64,000 nucleotides of DNA. It comes from Haloterrigena sp. H1 (GTDB lineage Archaea; Halobacteriota; Halobacteria; Halobacteriales; Natrialbaceae). The stretch spans positions 186,001 through 250,000 of the forward strand of contig NZ_SMZK01000001.1 of the NCBI RefSeq assembly GCF_005938085.1, in the 5' to 3' direction. Each line of letters begins with the position of its first letter. Within the stretch, counting starts at the first letter, position 1. The position numbers and the translations under genes are program-made. Shown piece after piece: positions 7,915 to 16,599 of the stretch. The notes beneath the pieces were generated by a model. It saw only the letters and a list, made by a program, of their open reading frames with translations. It was not told the DNA's origin and ran no database searches.

Positions 7915-8786
7915 CCTCGCATATCCCGACCGTCGCCCGCAAGGAGTTCGCCGACGCCGGCCGATCGAAACTCCTCTGGTCGTTGATCGGACTGCTCGTC
8001 GGGATCGTCGCCGTCGGCTACGTCGCGATCTGGCAGACGGTCGACGACACCACCGCGGCCGAGGTGCTGAGCTTCCTCGGGGTCCCACTGCAGGTGATCC
8101 TGCCGGTCGCAGCGCTGATCGCCGGCTACATGGCCGTCGTCGGCGAGCGTCGCTCGGGGAGCATCAAGCTCCTGCTCGGCTTGCCCCCCAACCGGACCGA
8201 CGTCGTCGTCGGCAAACTCCTCGGTCGCATGGGCGTCGTCGGACTGGCCGTCGGACTGGCCTTCCTCCTCTCGCTGGTCCTCGGGACCGCCCTCTTCGGC
8301 TCGGTCCCGATCGTCGACTGGCTCGGCTTCGCCGCCGTCTCGCTGCTCTTTGGCATGACCTTCGTCGGGCTGGCCGTCGGCGTCTCCGCGAGCGTCTCCA
8401 CGCGGGGCAAATCGATGGCCCTCGTCGTCGGGCTCTACATGGTCTTCGTCGCCCTCTGGGAGCTGCTGACCGCCGGGCCCTACTATCTCATCTACGACGA
8501 GTCCGTCCCCGTCGAGGCCGAGACGTGGTATCTGGTGCTCGAGCAATTCAACCCACTCTTCGCGTATTCCAATTTGGCGAGTTCTATCCTCGAGAACTCG
8601 GTCTACCCCTTCCGATTCCAGTACGGCCTCCAGGAGATGGAAGCCGCCGGAATGACGCCGGCCGAGCGCTATCCGGGCGACGCGCCATTGTACTTGCAGG
8701 ATTGGTTCGGCGTCGTCGTCATGCTGTGCTGGCTGGTCGTCCCTGTCGTGATCGGCTACTACCGGTTCCAGCGAACGGATCTCTGA
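7911..8786 (+). CDS. ABC-2 type transporter permease
   Basis: The 291-residue partner of the ATPase has an N-terminal amphipathic entry ARKEFADAGRSKLLWSLIG, then about six membrane helices: residues 24-44, 58-80, 105-130, 138-160, 170-192 and 263-285. The motif GERRSGSIKLLLGLPPNR after helix 2 is characteristic of NosY-like ABC-2 permeases. With the ATPase it likely forms an exporter; the substrate cannot be told from sequence. Translation is coupled to the upstream gene by a 4-base overlap. Confidence 0.9.
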   Translation: MTSHIPTVARKEFADAGRSKLLWSLIGLLVGIVAVGYVAIWQTVDDTTAAEVLSFLGVPLQVILPVAALIAGYMAVVGERRSGSIKLLLGLPPNRTDVVVGKLLGRMGVVGLAVGLAFLLSLVLGTALFGSVPIVDWLGFAAVSLLFGMTFVGLAVGVSASVSTRGKSMALVVGLYMVFVALWELLTAGPYYLIYDESVPVEAETWYLVLEQFNPLFAYSNLASSILENSVYPFRFQYGLQEMEAAGMTPAERYPGDAPLYLQDWFGVVVMLCWLVVPVVIGYYRFQRTDL

Positions 8787-8984
8787 CAGCCATCCCCTGC
8801 CGTTGGTTCCGACTTGCCGGCTTTCGCCACTGGTCGTTGCGTCTATCCCCTGCTCGTGGCGTTGCTGAACACTCCTTCGTGGTTCTCTCTGCATCGAGAC
8901 ATGGCGGATTCGTCGGTGTCTGGGTTCGATAGTCTCGGGCACTCGACTGTTCTGAACGCGAGCAACTGATATTTTACCATCCTG

Positions 8985-9023
8985 TAGTAGTTAATTATAT
9001 AGAAATACAAAATAAAAACCATA
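8985..9023 (+). promoter_or_regulatory. AT-rich promoter region of the DUF4157 gene
   Basis: A markedly AT-rich stretch (AGTTAATTATATAGAAAT and following) contrasts with the GC-rich surroundings and lies 15-50 bases before the first ATGs. TTAATTATATAG is a good TATA candidate. The 180 bases before it (8787-8970) carry an open frame but no recognisable gene. Confidence 0.55.
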
Positions 9024-9034
9024 ATGGAAACGGA

Positions 9035-10345
9035 ATGGGATACACGGGTACACGAGCGAACTCGGAGTCGAGGGCGGAACAGACCGACGACTCCGCGAGT
9101 TATCTGTCCCGATCGCCGATGTCGGACGCGAAATCGCAGTCGAACGCGAGATCGACTGGCACGTCGCCGACGCCGACTCGAGCGGATATCGAGAGTCAGT
9201 ATGGTCTCGAGTTGTACGCGCCCGGGCAAGAAGTCCAGATCCAGCGGTTGGAGCAGGCCTGCGGTCCCGCGGAGGTCCAGCGCTGGGTCGACGAGGGGAT
9301 GCCGGTCGAACTCATGGGAAAGCCGGTGAATATGGACGCGTTCCGGGAACGTCAGGCCGAGCGACCGGCGGCGGTACCGAAAGATATCGAGCGCCAGAAC
9401 GCGGCGTCGGTCCAGCGCAGCCGCGAGGCACAGTACGACACCGACCGAGCCGGGGACGCGGGTGTGCCCACGTCGGTTCGGGACGTACTGAGCACGCCGG
9501 GCCAGCCGCTGGACGGCGGCATCCAGCGCGCGATGGAAAACCGGATGGGCGATTCCTTCGGTGACGTCCGAATTCACACCAGTGCAACCGCCGCGACCGC
9601 TTGCGAAGACATCAACGCGCGGGCGTTCACCGTCGGCAATCACATCGCGTTCAACCACGACGAGTACGACCCTGAGTCGCCAGACGGACAGCATCTTCTC
9701 GCTCACGAACTCGCACACGTTCGCCAGCAGACCGGGGCCGCGATCAGCATGATGCCGCAGGACGATAGTGGCCTCGAGATCGATCCCGATCCGCGACTCG
9801 AGCGGGAAGCCGAGGACGCAGCACAGCAGTCGATGGCCGATGGGCCGGTGACGATCAATCGAATGAGGACGGAGATGCACATCCAGCGCATGCCCGGGGC
9901 TGAGCAACTTCAGACGGCCCGTGAGGAGGCTGCGTCGCGAAATGACGAGATGACACTCGCACAAACGGTGTCACGACTCGAGGAACGTGTAACCTCGATC
10001 GAGGAGCAGGTCACTGGCGACGATTCAGTAATGAACAGCGTCGGCAAGGCACTCTCACAGGGCGCTGTCGGCGCGGTAGGTGGCCTGCTTGGGGGCGTTG
10101 CTGGGACCATGGTCTCGCCTGGCCTCGGTACTATCGGCGGTGCCGCAGTCGGGCAGGAAATGACCAAAGGAATGGCTGGCGACGTTACCAAGACGCTTAC
10201 CGGCCAGGCCTACGACGAAGGAACGGATTTCGTCATCGGGAAAGGACGCCAAGCGAGAGTGTTCCTTGAACAGCTTATCGAAGAAAAGGTTAACAAAGCT
10301 CTTAACGGATCTGACTATGGCGGCGACTCGCGGGGGCTCAGCTAG
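9035..10345 (+). CDS. DUF4157 (eCIS core domain) protein with HExxH-like motif
   Basis: A 436-residue protein with a DUF4157 domain at about residues 158-235: GIQRAMENRMGDSFGDVRIH, then HLLAHELAHVRQQ with the zinc-peptidase-like HELAH at 224-228. This domain is known from proteins associated with extracellular contractile injection systems and from bacterial toxins. Short I-Q-R motifs (VQIQRLEQ, MHIQRMPG) also fit that class. A coiled coil (about 300-327) and a glycine-zipper-like stretch (335-378, GAVGAVGGLLGGVAG) could insert in or contact membranes. The N-terminal 50 residues are low-complexity. The start is uncertain: ATG 9035 or 9119. No sheath, tube or baseplate genes are in this window. 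It probably forms an operon with the next gene. Confidence 0.85.
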   Translation: MGYTGTRANSESRAEQTDDSASYLSRSPMSDAKSQSNARSTGTSPTPTRADIESQYGLELYAPGQEVQIQRLEQACGPAEVQRWVDEGMPVELMGKPVNMDAFRERQAERPAAVPKDIERQNAASVQRSREAQYDTDRAGDAGVPTSVRDVLSTPGQPLDGGIQRAMENRMGDSFGDVRIHTSATAATACEDINARAFTVGNHIAFNHDEYDPESPDGQHLLAHELAHVRQQTGAAISMMPQDDSGLEIDPDPRLEREAEDAAQQSMADGPVTINRMRTEMHIQRMPGAEQLQTAREEAASRNDEMTLAQTVSRLEERVTSIEEQVTGDDSVMNSVGKALSQGAVGAVGGLLGGVAGTMVSPGLGTIGGAAVGQEMTKGMAGDVTKTLTGQAYDEGTDFVIGKGRQARVFLEQLIEEKVNKALNGSDYGGDSRGLS

Positions 10346-10346
10346 C

Positions 10347-11315
10347 ATGGAAGCTACGATCACTGGCGAAGACGATGTCCGCGTTGGCCTTCATGTGAAA
10401 GACAATAATGAAGAAAAACACAGGATTGAGATGGAGTTCGACGGAGAAATAAAATTCCATCAGTGCGATGCGTACGCTACCAAGGCGGCTGACCGAACTC
10501 CAGAAGAAAACGAGTACAACGAACAAGCCCGGAAGTTCGCCCGATATTACGTCTATGTCGAGCGGGGGTACGATACGATGCCACCGACGGATCATCCCGA
10601 GCGAATCAACGCCACCAGACTCGCTATTCAGGGCCTCGGTGACGACCGGTTCAATGAATTGTTTGGTGACCTCTACAACCAGCTGCGCAGTTATTACGAC
10701 TACGACACTGAACGACCGATACCCGTCCCACCGCTTGCATCAAGCTCTGATAGTGTCCTCTACCGACAGAACGTGTATCTCGGCGTCGATCCACTCGAGA
10801 CGGAGCTGACTGACGTTGCCGAGGACATGGCAACCGCTTACGGACTGGATCTGTCGGCGACATCAGTGAAAGAGCAACCGCTGAATGCACTGTCCGCTGG
10901 TGCAGTCGCTGACTGGATGTCATTCGCCACCGATCTCGTTGACCGGGCTGACGAACAAGAGATCGACCTCGCCGACGGTGCATATATTGACGCCGTGTCC
11001 ACGCTCTATGCGTCGTATCTCGACAATGGCGGTGCGCAACACACCGCCGACCCAGACACAGATCCGTTCGAGCGCGAACCGGACACGCTGATCGAGTTAC
11101 CACCGATCGATCCCGGTCCACTCGCAGAGTTCCGCGAGTACCTTGACCATCATCTTAAATGCCAGATTCGGGATTGTTTCGTCCGGATGGGTGTCGAGCC
11201 GCCCGAGGAATTCCGGGTGCTTGGGAATAGGCGACTCGACGCAACGGCTGCCTACAAACTCTTGGAGATATATCCAAGGTATCACGACCCCGATACACAG
11301 CGCTTGCACAGGTAA
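10347..11315 (+). CDS. Protein of unknown function, partner of the DUF4157 protein
   Basis: I do not recognise a family in this 322-residue acidic protein. ATG 10347 follows the upstream stop by one base, so the two genes are almost certainly co-transcribed and translationally coupled. There is no signal peptide or membrane helix. The N-terminus looks beta-rich (EATITGEDDVRVGLHVKDNN); the rest is mostly helical, with GAVADWMSFATDLVDRADEQ and a C-terminal part rich in Arg, Cys and Tyr. Codon use is less GC-biased than that of neighbours (AAA, ATA, GAA are frequent), which fits recent acquisition. By position it could be cargo, an adaptor or an immunity factor for the DUF4157 protein; none is shown. 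Confidence 0.75.
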   Translation: MEATITGEDDVRVGLHVKDNNEEKHRIEMEFDGEIKFHQCDAYATKAADRTPEENEYNEQARKFARYYVYVERGYDTMPPTDHPERINATRLAIQGLGDDRFNELFGDLYNQLRSYYDYDTERPIPVPPLASSSDSVLYRQNVYLGVDPLETELTDVAEDMATAYGLDLSATSVKEQPLNALSAGAVADWMSFATDLVDRADEQEIDLADGAYIDAVSTLYASYLDNGGAQHTADPDTDPFEREPDTLIELPPIDPGPLAEFREYLDHHLKCQIRDCFVRMGVEPPEEFRVLGNRRLDATAAYKLLEIYPRYHDPDTQRLHR

Positions 11316-11536
11316 GAAGGGGCCACGTCTTCCACCGTCCGAACTGAACGGGCTTCAATGCGGCAGGCATTCACCCATGACGAGTGCCTCGAAGGCCAAA
11401 CAGCCCTGCATACGCACGTCAGCAGACGGGCGTGGACGTCGGCACGGTGCTGTATGAGGGTATCCGGTTGAACATCGATTCGGATCTCGCCCTCGAGCGA
11501 CGATATACGTCCGCAGGAATGGAGCGGCGCTGACGA
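11316..11536. other. Gap with possible gene debris
   Basis: No intact gene. One plus-strand frame reads ARQQTGVDVGTVLYEGIRLN and onwards to a TGA at 11531, and another frame covers 11380-11455; the coding-like composition without a start or a single frame suggests a decayed gene end at the edge of the island. I could not identify its origin. Confidence 0.35.
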
Positions 11537-11830
11537 TTACTGCATCCGCAATAACTGGGCGTGCAGTGTCGTGTCGACCTCGAGGACGTTTGCCTCGTCG
11601 ATAAAGCCCTCCTCGACGGCGAGTTCGACGGCGCGGGTGCCGACGATGTTGGCGACGTCTGCCTGCGCGAGGCTTTCGATGACCGTACTTTCCTCGACCG
11701 CGTCGCCGCCGTAGAACTCCTCGGTGACGGTCAACGAGAGCTCACCCTCCTCGAACGTTTCGCCGAGGACGTCCTCGTCGCAGACGGCGACCAGCAGGCC
11801 CTCCTGTGTCTGGCGTTCGTTGACGATCAT
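11537..11830 (-). CDS. DUF424 family protein
   Basis: A 97-residue protein conserved in archaea (DUF424/COG2412). Recognisable segments are MIVNERQTQEGLLVAVCDED, then LGETFEEGELSLTVTEEFYG and the C-terminal VVGxRAVELAVEEGF-like block (NIVGTRAVELAVEEGFIDE). Structure and function are unknown to me, although the family often sits near translation genes. Its ATG is three bases after the stop of the TPR gene, so the two form an operon. Confidence 0.88.
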   Translation of the reverse strand: MIVNERQTQEGLLVAVCDEDVLGETFEEGELSLTVTEEFYGGDAVEESTVIESLAQADVANIVGTRAVELAVEEGFIDEANVLEVDTTLHAQLLRMQ

Positions 11831-11833
11831 TCG

Positions 11834-12781
11834 TTACTCGAGTTCCCACTCGCGGTCGTCGTCCTCGCGGTCGCCGGCGTCGGCTCCTGTTTCGAGCCCG
11901 CCCAGCCCGAGGTCGTCGAGATCGATGTCTCCCCGTTGTGGAGGCTGACGGCCTGCGCCGCGACCGCCGCGTCCAGCGCCAGCACCGGCTCCGCGACCGG
12001 CACCACCGCCAGCGCTGCCCGGTCCCTGGCCGTATAGCTCCTCGCGGTCGTCCATCATCTCCTGTTCGGCCCGCTCGCGCATCTGGTTTGCCTCCTCGGC
12101 GAGTTCCTCGGCCTGGTCGAATTCGCCGAGTTCCTCGAGGATCTCGGCCTTTTCTTCGATCACCTTGGCGTTGCGCAGGCCGAGCCGGATCGCGTTGTCG
12201 ATGCAGTTGAGCGCCTCTTCGGCCAGCCCGCGCTCTGAAAGGAAGAAGGCGCGATTGAACCAGCCAGCGGCGAAGCGCTCGTCGATCTCGACGGCGCGTT
12301 CGGCGTGTTCTAAGGCTTCGGAGGTCTCGCCGAACTCCCAAAGCGCGTACGCGAGATTCGTTTCGGCGGTCGCGGCGTGTTCGCTCGAGTCGTCGATCCG
12401 CAGGGCCTCGCGGTGGGCTCCGATCGCCTCGTCCCATTCCTCGAGTTCGCCGTGGGCGACGCCTTTGTTCACCCAGGCCTCCTGTGCGAGTTTGTCGTCC
12501 TCGGCGAAGCGGGCGGTTCGCTCGAAGGCGTCGGTGGCCTGTTCGTAGCGGTTGATCTGCATGTAGTTCAGGCCGACGTCGAGCAACTCGGCGGCGTCAA
12601 CGGCGTCCCGATCGATGTTATGCTCGTCTAACGTGTCGGTGACGACGCGGGAGTCGACGGGATCGACCTTTGCCGGGTCGACGCCCAGCTCCGGCGGGTC
12701 CAGGTCGAACTCCTCGTAGGGATCGCCGAATCCCTCTCCCTCGGAGAAGCGGTGGTCGCGCTCGTCGTCTCGGTCAGTCAT
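11834..12781 (-). CDS. Tetratricopeptide-repeat protein
   Basis: A 315-residue acidic protein with four to five TPR units between about residues 50 and 215, for example LNYMQINRYEQATDAFERTA, GVAHGELEEWDEAIGAHREA and WFNRAFFLSERGLAEEALNC. TPRs are helical pairs that bind other proteins. The C-terminal ~70 residues are low-complexity, rich in Gly, Ala and Arg (GAGAGAGRGGRGAGRQPPQR). ATG 12781 (MTDRDDERDH) is chosen; ATG 12790 is in frame. It is the first gene of an operon with DUF424. The client proteins are unknown. Confidence 0.85.
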   Translation of the reverse strand: MTDRDDERDHRFSEGEGFGDPYEEFDLDPPELGVDPAKVDPVDSRVVTDTLDEHNIDRDAVDAAELLDVGLNYMQINRYEQATDAFERTARFAEDDKLAQEAWVNKGVAHGELEEWDEAIGAHREALRIDDSSEHAATAETNLAYALWEFGETSEALEHAERAVEIDERFAAGWFNRAFFLSERGLAEEALNCIDNAIRLGLRNAKVIEEKAEILEELGEFDQAEELAEEANQMRERAEQEMMDDREELYGQGPGSAGGGAGRGAGAGAGRGGRGAGRQPPQRGDIDLDDLGLGGLETGADAGDREDDDREWELE

Positions 12782-12872
12782 TAGTTGCATGTGGCAGCGA
12801 CGACTGTTAAGGGCTGCGACCCGGGTACCGGCGGCGTTCAGATAGCGTCGAACGCCCGGCGGAACACGCCTC

Positions 12873-14543
12873 TCAGAGTCGTCCCACGAGGCGCCTGGTG
12901 GCGCCTCGAAGCGATTGTGTCACTGCCGCCGGATGGGGTAGCCCGAGGCGGTACCGGACCCGGTCCTGTCGCTTGAACGGCTCGAACACTGCGGGCTCCT
13001 CGAGTTCCCAGATCCGCGCCCGGCCGCGTGCCCCGTGTCGGTCGCAGATCGCGTTGGCTGCCCGGCGGCCGGCCTCGTTTGCCGACTCCATCGAGGCCAG
13101 ATCCGAGTTCGTCCGCACGTAGTCGCTCGCGAGCGAGAGGTTCCTGACCCCGACGTCGGCCGGCGGCCGGTTCCGCAACGAGCCAACGGTGTTGATCAGC
13201 AGCGGTGAGTGGTTCTCGACGCCCCCGCTCTCGACGGCTGTATCGTCTGCTCGGTCCGCTTCCGATGCACCGCCGCTCTCGACGATCGACGGGTCGAGAA
13301 ACCAGTCGACGAACAACTCGTCGGTCAGTCGCTCTCCGGACGCGTTCAGATGGGCTTTCAGTTGTGCCCAGATCTCGTCTGCGATCTCCTCGCGCGTACA
13401 CGCACTTGCCGGCTTCTCGTAGAGGATTCCCGGCGTGTTCCAGTCGGAGGCGATCACCGAGAGGACGCCCGCGACGTCGTTGGGGCCGTGTGCCTCGAGG
13501 TCGTAGCCGGTCCAGAACTCGCGCTGGGCGATCGAGGTCAGCGCCCACGGCGCGTCGGCGTAGACCTGATGGCCACGTGGCAGGTCCACGGGCTCGGAGA
13601 GGTAAAACTGGATGCCGTTCATCCAGGCCGTGTCCAGCCGTTCGATGCGACCCAGTTCTGGCGCAAGTCGTTCTAGTGCCGGTGTGACGAACGCAGGGGC
13701 GGCCTCGACCGGCACGGCCAGAACGTACTCGTCGGCGCTGATGGTTTCGCCGTCAGCCAAGACGACGCCGGTGACGTGGGTCCTGTCTGATGCGAGTCGC
13801 TCGACGGGGGCGTTCGATCGGCAGTCAACGCCGAGCGATTCGAGGTGGCGCACCCAGGGATCGATCCAGGCCTCGTTCGTCGGTGCGTTCAGGACGCGCT
13901 CGGTCGGCCGGGTCGGGTCGAGCTGGCCCAACAGCAATTGGAGGTAGATCGTGCCGATCGTCCGGGCGCTTCCGACCTGTGGTCGGAGGGCGACCAGCGC
14001 CTGGGTGGTGTTGGCGACTTGATCGCGAAACGCCTGCGACCGGTTCTCGGCGTCGATGAACTCCCACCAGGAGATGTCGTCGAGTTCGCCCTCCCGTCGA
14101 TCCTCACAGGCGGTCAGCAGGTACAGCAGTCGCTCGAGCAAGAAGCGAACGTCCTCGCGAGGCAAGTCCTCGGCGAACGCTGGACGAAACGCCTCGAGCC
14201 ACCCCCGCACCGAGTCGGGCGTGCGCGTATCGGCGATCCGACCCGGCCCCGTCGTGGTCGCGATCAGTGTCGCCTCGGTCTCGATGAGGTTATCCGCGAC
14301 GGTGCCGTCGCCGTCGGGAATCCGTTCCATCGTATCGATGACGTGGCGGTAGAACGCCGGGAAGAACCGGAAGCCGTGCTCGCCCTGCAGCGCGTCGGGG
14401 TCGTCGCTGATCGGCATCGACCGGGCCTTCCCGCCGAAGCGGTCGTTCGCCTCGAGGACGGTTACGTCGAACCCACGCTCGACGAGTTCGTGGGCTGCGG
14501 TCAGGCCGCCGATCCCGCCGCCGATCACGGCAACGTCTGTCAT
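12873..14543 (-). CDS. FAD-dependent oxidoreductase, hydroxysqualene dehydroxylase/phytoene desaturase-like
   Basis: This 556-residue protein starts with an FAD-binding Rossmann motif, VAVIGGGIGGLTAAHELVER, followed by VLEANDRFGGKARS, the amine-oxidase/desaturase arrangement. GEHGFRFFPAFYRHV is also typical of the hydroxysqualene dehydroxylase (HpnE) branch and of carotenoid desaturases. The C-terminus contains NLSLASDYVRTNSDLASMES, the substrate/FAD-closing segment. It may act on squalene or carotenoid precursors in the membrane; the exact substrate cannot be assigned. ATG 14543 (MTDVAV) is preferred to an in-frame start at 14552. It is upstream-isolated, with palindromic repeat copy B before it. 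Confidence 0.8.
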   Translation of the reverse strand: MTDVAVIGGGIGGLTAAHELVERGFDVTVLEANDRFGGKARSMPISDDPDALQGEHGFRFFPAFYRHVIDTMERIPDGDGTVADNLIETEATLIATTTGPGRIADTRTPDSVRGWLEAFRPAFAEDLPREDVRFLLERLLYLLTACEDRREGELDDISWWEFIDAENRSQAFRDQVANTTQALVALRPQVGSARTIGTIYLQLLLGQLDPTRPTERVLNAPTNEAWIDPWVRHLESLGVDCRSNAPVERLASDRTHVTGVVLADGETISADEYVLAVPVEAAPAFVTPALERLAPELGRIERLDTAWMNGIQFYLSEPVDLPRGHQVYADAPWALTSIAQREFWTGYDLEAHGPNDVAGVLSVIASDWNTPGILYEKPASACTREEIADEIWAQLKAHLNASGERLTDELFVDWFLDPSIVESGGASEADRADDTAVESGGVENHSPLLINTVGSLRNRPPADVGVRNLSLASDYVRTNSDLASMESANEAGRRAANAICDRHGARGRARIWELEEPAVFEPFKRQDRVRYRLGLPHPAAVTQSLRGATRRLVGRL

Positions 14544-14599
14544 TGTGATCACGTGCGGGAGCTACCCACATAACCTGCGTCCCTAACCACGAACGGCTC

Positions 14600-14682
14600 A
14601 TACGGTCTGCTGTCAGTGGGTGCCGGCCCGCCCGCGACCGCCCTGCGGTCGGCCGGGAACCTCGTGACAGCAACCCGTCTCA
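14600..14682. repeat. Palindromic intergenic repeat, copy B
   Basis: Begins ATACGGTCTGCTGTCAGTGG at 14600 and ends GACAGCAACCCGTCTCA at 14682. Interior GCCGGCCCGCCCGCGACCGC closely matches copy C in reverse. It lies between the divergent FAD-oxidoreductase and thpR genes. The right arm is more degraded than in the other copies. Confidence 0.75.
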
Positions 14683-14724
14683 CTGCCCGTCACGCTTGAG
14701 TGGGCTGCCCACGATAGCTCGAGT

Positions 14725-15282
14725 ATGCGACTGTTCGTCAGCGTCGACCTCCCCGACGACTTCGCCGAGTCGGTCGCCGATCTGCAAGCCGAGTTCGCCG
14801 AGGCCAGCGGGCTCTCGTTTACCGACCCCGAGCAGGCACATCTCACGATGAAGTTCCTCGGTGATACCGACGAGGATAGCCTCCCCGATCTCGAGCGCGA
14901 ACTCGAGGCAGCCGTCGACGATGCCGATATCGATCCCTTTACCGTTCGCTACGGTGGCTTGGGTGTCTTCCCGACCCTCGAGTACATCAGCGTCCTCTGG
15001 TTGGGCGTCGAAGACGGCGGCGACGAACTCACCCGACTCCACGAATCGATCGAAGCGCGGACGACGGATCTGGGCTTCGACCCCGAATCACACGATTTCA
15101 CGCCTCACGTCACGCTCGCGCGGATGGAACACGCCGGCGGCAAGGAACTGGTCCAGGAGCTCGTCGCGGAGCGCGATCCGACGATCGGCGAAACCCGCGT
15201 CGACGAGATTCGCCTGACCGAAAGCACCCTCACCGAGGACGGGCCGGTCTACTCGACGGTCGAATCGTTCCCGCTCGAGTAG
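14725..15282 (+). CDS. thpR: RNA 2',3'-cyclic phosphodiesterase (ThpR/LigT family)
   Basis: A 185-residue 2H phosphoesterase, which opens 2',3'-cyclic phosphates on RNA ends. Both catalytic HxTx motifs are present: [10 protein letters not shown] (about residues 36-45) and HVTLARM (about 130-136), with the family start [13 protein letters not shown]. The length is normal. A second, more divergent 2H protein is encoded at 46352-46852. The ATG is unambiguous; the gene appears monocistronic. Confidence 0.95.
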   Translation: MRLFVSVDLPDDFAESVADLQAEFAEASGLSFTDPEQAHLTMKFLGDTDEDSLPDLERELEAAVDDADIDPFTVRYGGLGVFPTLEYISVLWLGVEDGGDELTRLHESIEARTTDLGFDPESHDFTPHVTLARMEHAGGKELVQELVAERDPTIGETRVDEIRLTESTLTEDGPVYSTVESFPLE

Positions 15283-15368
15283 GCGACCAGCGTCGGATTC
15301 TGTGGGTCCGTCGGCGTCCCTGCAAGATGGACAAGATTTTAAGCCACCGCGGGCTACGTCCGGCCACT

Positions 15369-15521
15369 ATGGGTAAGAAATCGAAGGGCAAGAAGAAGCG
15401 GCTTGCCAAACTCGAGAACCAGAACAGCCGCGTGCCGGCCTGGGTCATGATGAAGACCGACATGGACGTTCAGCGCAACCCGAAACGACGCAACTGGCGG
15501 CGAAACGACACTGACGAATAA
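15369..15521 (+). CDS. rpl39e: 50S ribosomal protein L39e
   Basis: A 50-residue, very basic ribosomal protein (eL39) that lines the peptide exit tunnel. The sequence [20 protein letters not shown] and the ending [11 protein letters not shown] are diagnostic. An upstream in-frame ATG at 15327 would add 14 unconserved residues and include the TATA-like GATTTTAAGCC at 15334-15344, which instead suits a promoter 30 bases before ATG 15369. It is the first gene of the L39e-L31e-aIF6 set. Confidence 0.95.
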   Translation: MGKKSKGKKKRLAKLENQNSRVPAWVMMKTDMDVQRNPKRRNWRRNDTDE

Positions 15522-15523
15522 CG

Positions 15524-15802
15524 ATGAGTGCAAGTGATTTCGAGGAACGCGTCGTAACCGTTCCGCTGCGTGATGTCAAGAAGGGAGCCAACCACGAGGC
15601 CGCCGACTACGCGATGCGACTGGTCCGCGAACACCTCGCGAAACACTTCGCGGTTGACGAAGACGCCATCCGACTGGACCCCTCGATCAACGAGGCAGTC
15701 TGGGCGAACGGCCGATCCAACCCGCCGCGAAAGCTGCGCGTCCGCGCAGCGCGCTTCGACGAAGAGGGTGAAGCCGTCGTCGAAGCCGAGGTCGCTGACT
15801 AA
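15524..15802 (+). CDS. rpl31e: 50S ribosomal protein L31e
   Basis: A 92-residue large-subunit protein (eL31) located near the exit tunnel. The motif [20 protein letters not shown] and the segment [20 protein letters not shown] are characteristic. It starts two bases after the L39e stop and ends two bases before the aIF6 start, a tight operon. Confidence 0.96.
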   Translation: MSASDFEERVVTVPLRDVKKGANHEAADYAMRLVREHLAKHFAVDEDAIRLDPSINEAVWANGRSNPPRKLRVRAARFDEEGEAVVEAEVAD

Positions 15803-15804
15803 AC

Positions 15805-16470
15805 TTGCAACGCCTCGCTTTCGCCGGGTCGTCCTACGTCGGCGTCTTCGCTCGTGCGACCGACTCGTGCATACTCGTTCGCCACGACGTCGATGACGAC
15901 GTCGTCGCCGATCTGACCGACGAACTCGAGGTGCCCGCGATTCCGACGACCGTCGGCGGCTCCTCGACGGTCGGCGCACTAGCGACTGGGAACGAAAACG
16001 GTCTGCTCGTCAGCTCTCGCGTCCTCGAATACGAACGTGAGACGATCGAGGAGGCAGTCGACGTCCCTGTCGCCGAACTGCCGGGCAGTATCAACGCCGC
16101 CGGGAACGTCGTCCTCGCGAATGACTACGGGGCCTACGTCCATCCGGACCTGCCCCGCGAGGCGGTTCAGATCGTCGCGGATACGCTTGCGGTGCCGGTC
16201 GAACGCGGCGACCTCGCAGGCGTCCAAACCGTCGGCACCGCCGCCGTCGCGAACAACACCGGCGTGCTCTGCCATCCGAAGGCGACCGACGAAGAACTCG
16301 ACGCGCTCGAGGACGCCCTCGACGTGCGAGCCGACGTCGGGACGGTCAACTACGGCGCGCCGCTGGTCGGCTCCGGGCTGCTCGCCAACGACGCCGGCTA
16401 CGTCGTCGGCGAGGACACGACCGGGCCCGAACTGGGTCGAATCGAGGACGCACTCGGGTATCTCGACTGA
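15805..16470 (+). CDS. eif6: Translation initiation factor 6 (aIF6), TTG start
   Basis: aIF6 binds the large ribosomal subunit and blocks premature joining of the subunits. The 221-residue product shows the repeated alpha/beta units of the family, with [20 protein letters not shown] at the start, [20 protein letters not shown] and [20 protein letters not shown]. No ATG or GTG exists at the expected position; the first codon is TTG 15805, two bases after the L31e stop, and the next in-frame candidates lie within conserved sequence. The stop TGA at 16468-16470 forms the first bases of palindromic repeat copy C. Confidence 0.95.
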   Translation: MQRLAFAGSSYVGVFARATDSCILVRHDVDDDVVADLTDELEVPAIPTTVGGSSTVGALATGNENGLLVSSRVLEYERETIEEAVDVPVAELPGSINAAGNVVLANDYGAYVHPDLPREAVQIVADTLAVPVERGDLAGVQTVGTAAVANNTGVLCHPKATDEELDALEDALDVRADVGTVNYGAPLVGSGLLANDAGYVVGEDTTGPELGRIEDALGYLD

Positions 16471-16552
16471 TACAGCCTGCTGTCCCGAGTGACCAGTGGG
16501 CCCCCAGGGCGCTCGCGGGCGGGCCGGCGCCCACTGACAGGGGTCCGTATCA
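16468..16552. repeat. Palindromic intergenic repeat, copy C
   Basis: Starts with the aIF6 stop codon: TGATACAGCCTGCTGTCCCG, and ends CACTGACAGGGGTCCGTAT at 16532-16550. The two arms are imperfect reverse complements. The interior matches copy B. Being fused to a stop codon, it is always transcribed as the 3' end of the aIF6 message. Confidence 0.82.
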
Positions 16553-16599
16553 ACCGACCGGTTCTGGACTCGAGTCCTGTCTCGACCGGTGTCGCTCTC

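Noticed and set aside
8856..8969. Plus-strand frame VALLNTPSWFSLHRDMADSS onward, after the ABC permease
   Set aside because: Reads protein-like and might be a transposase fragment, but too short and no family match I can defend.
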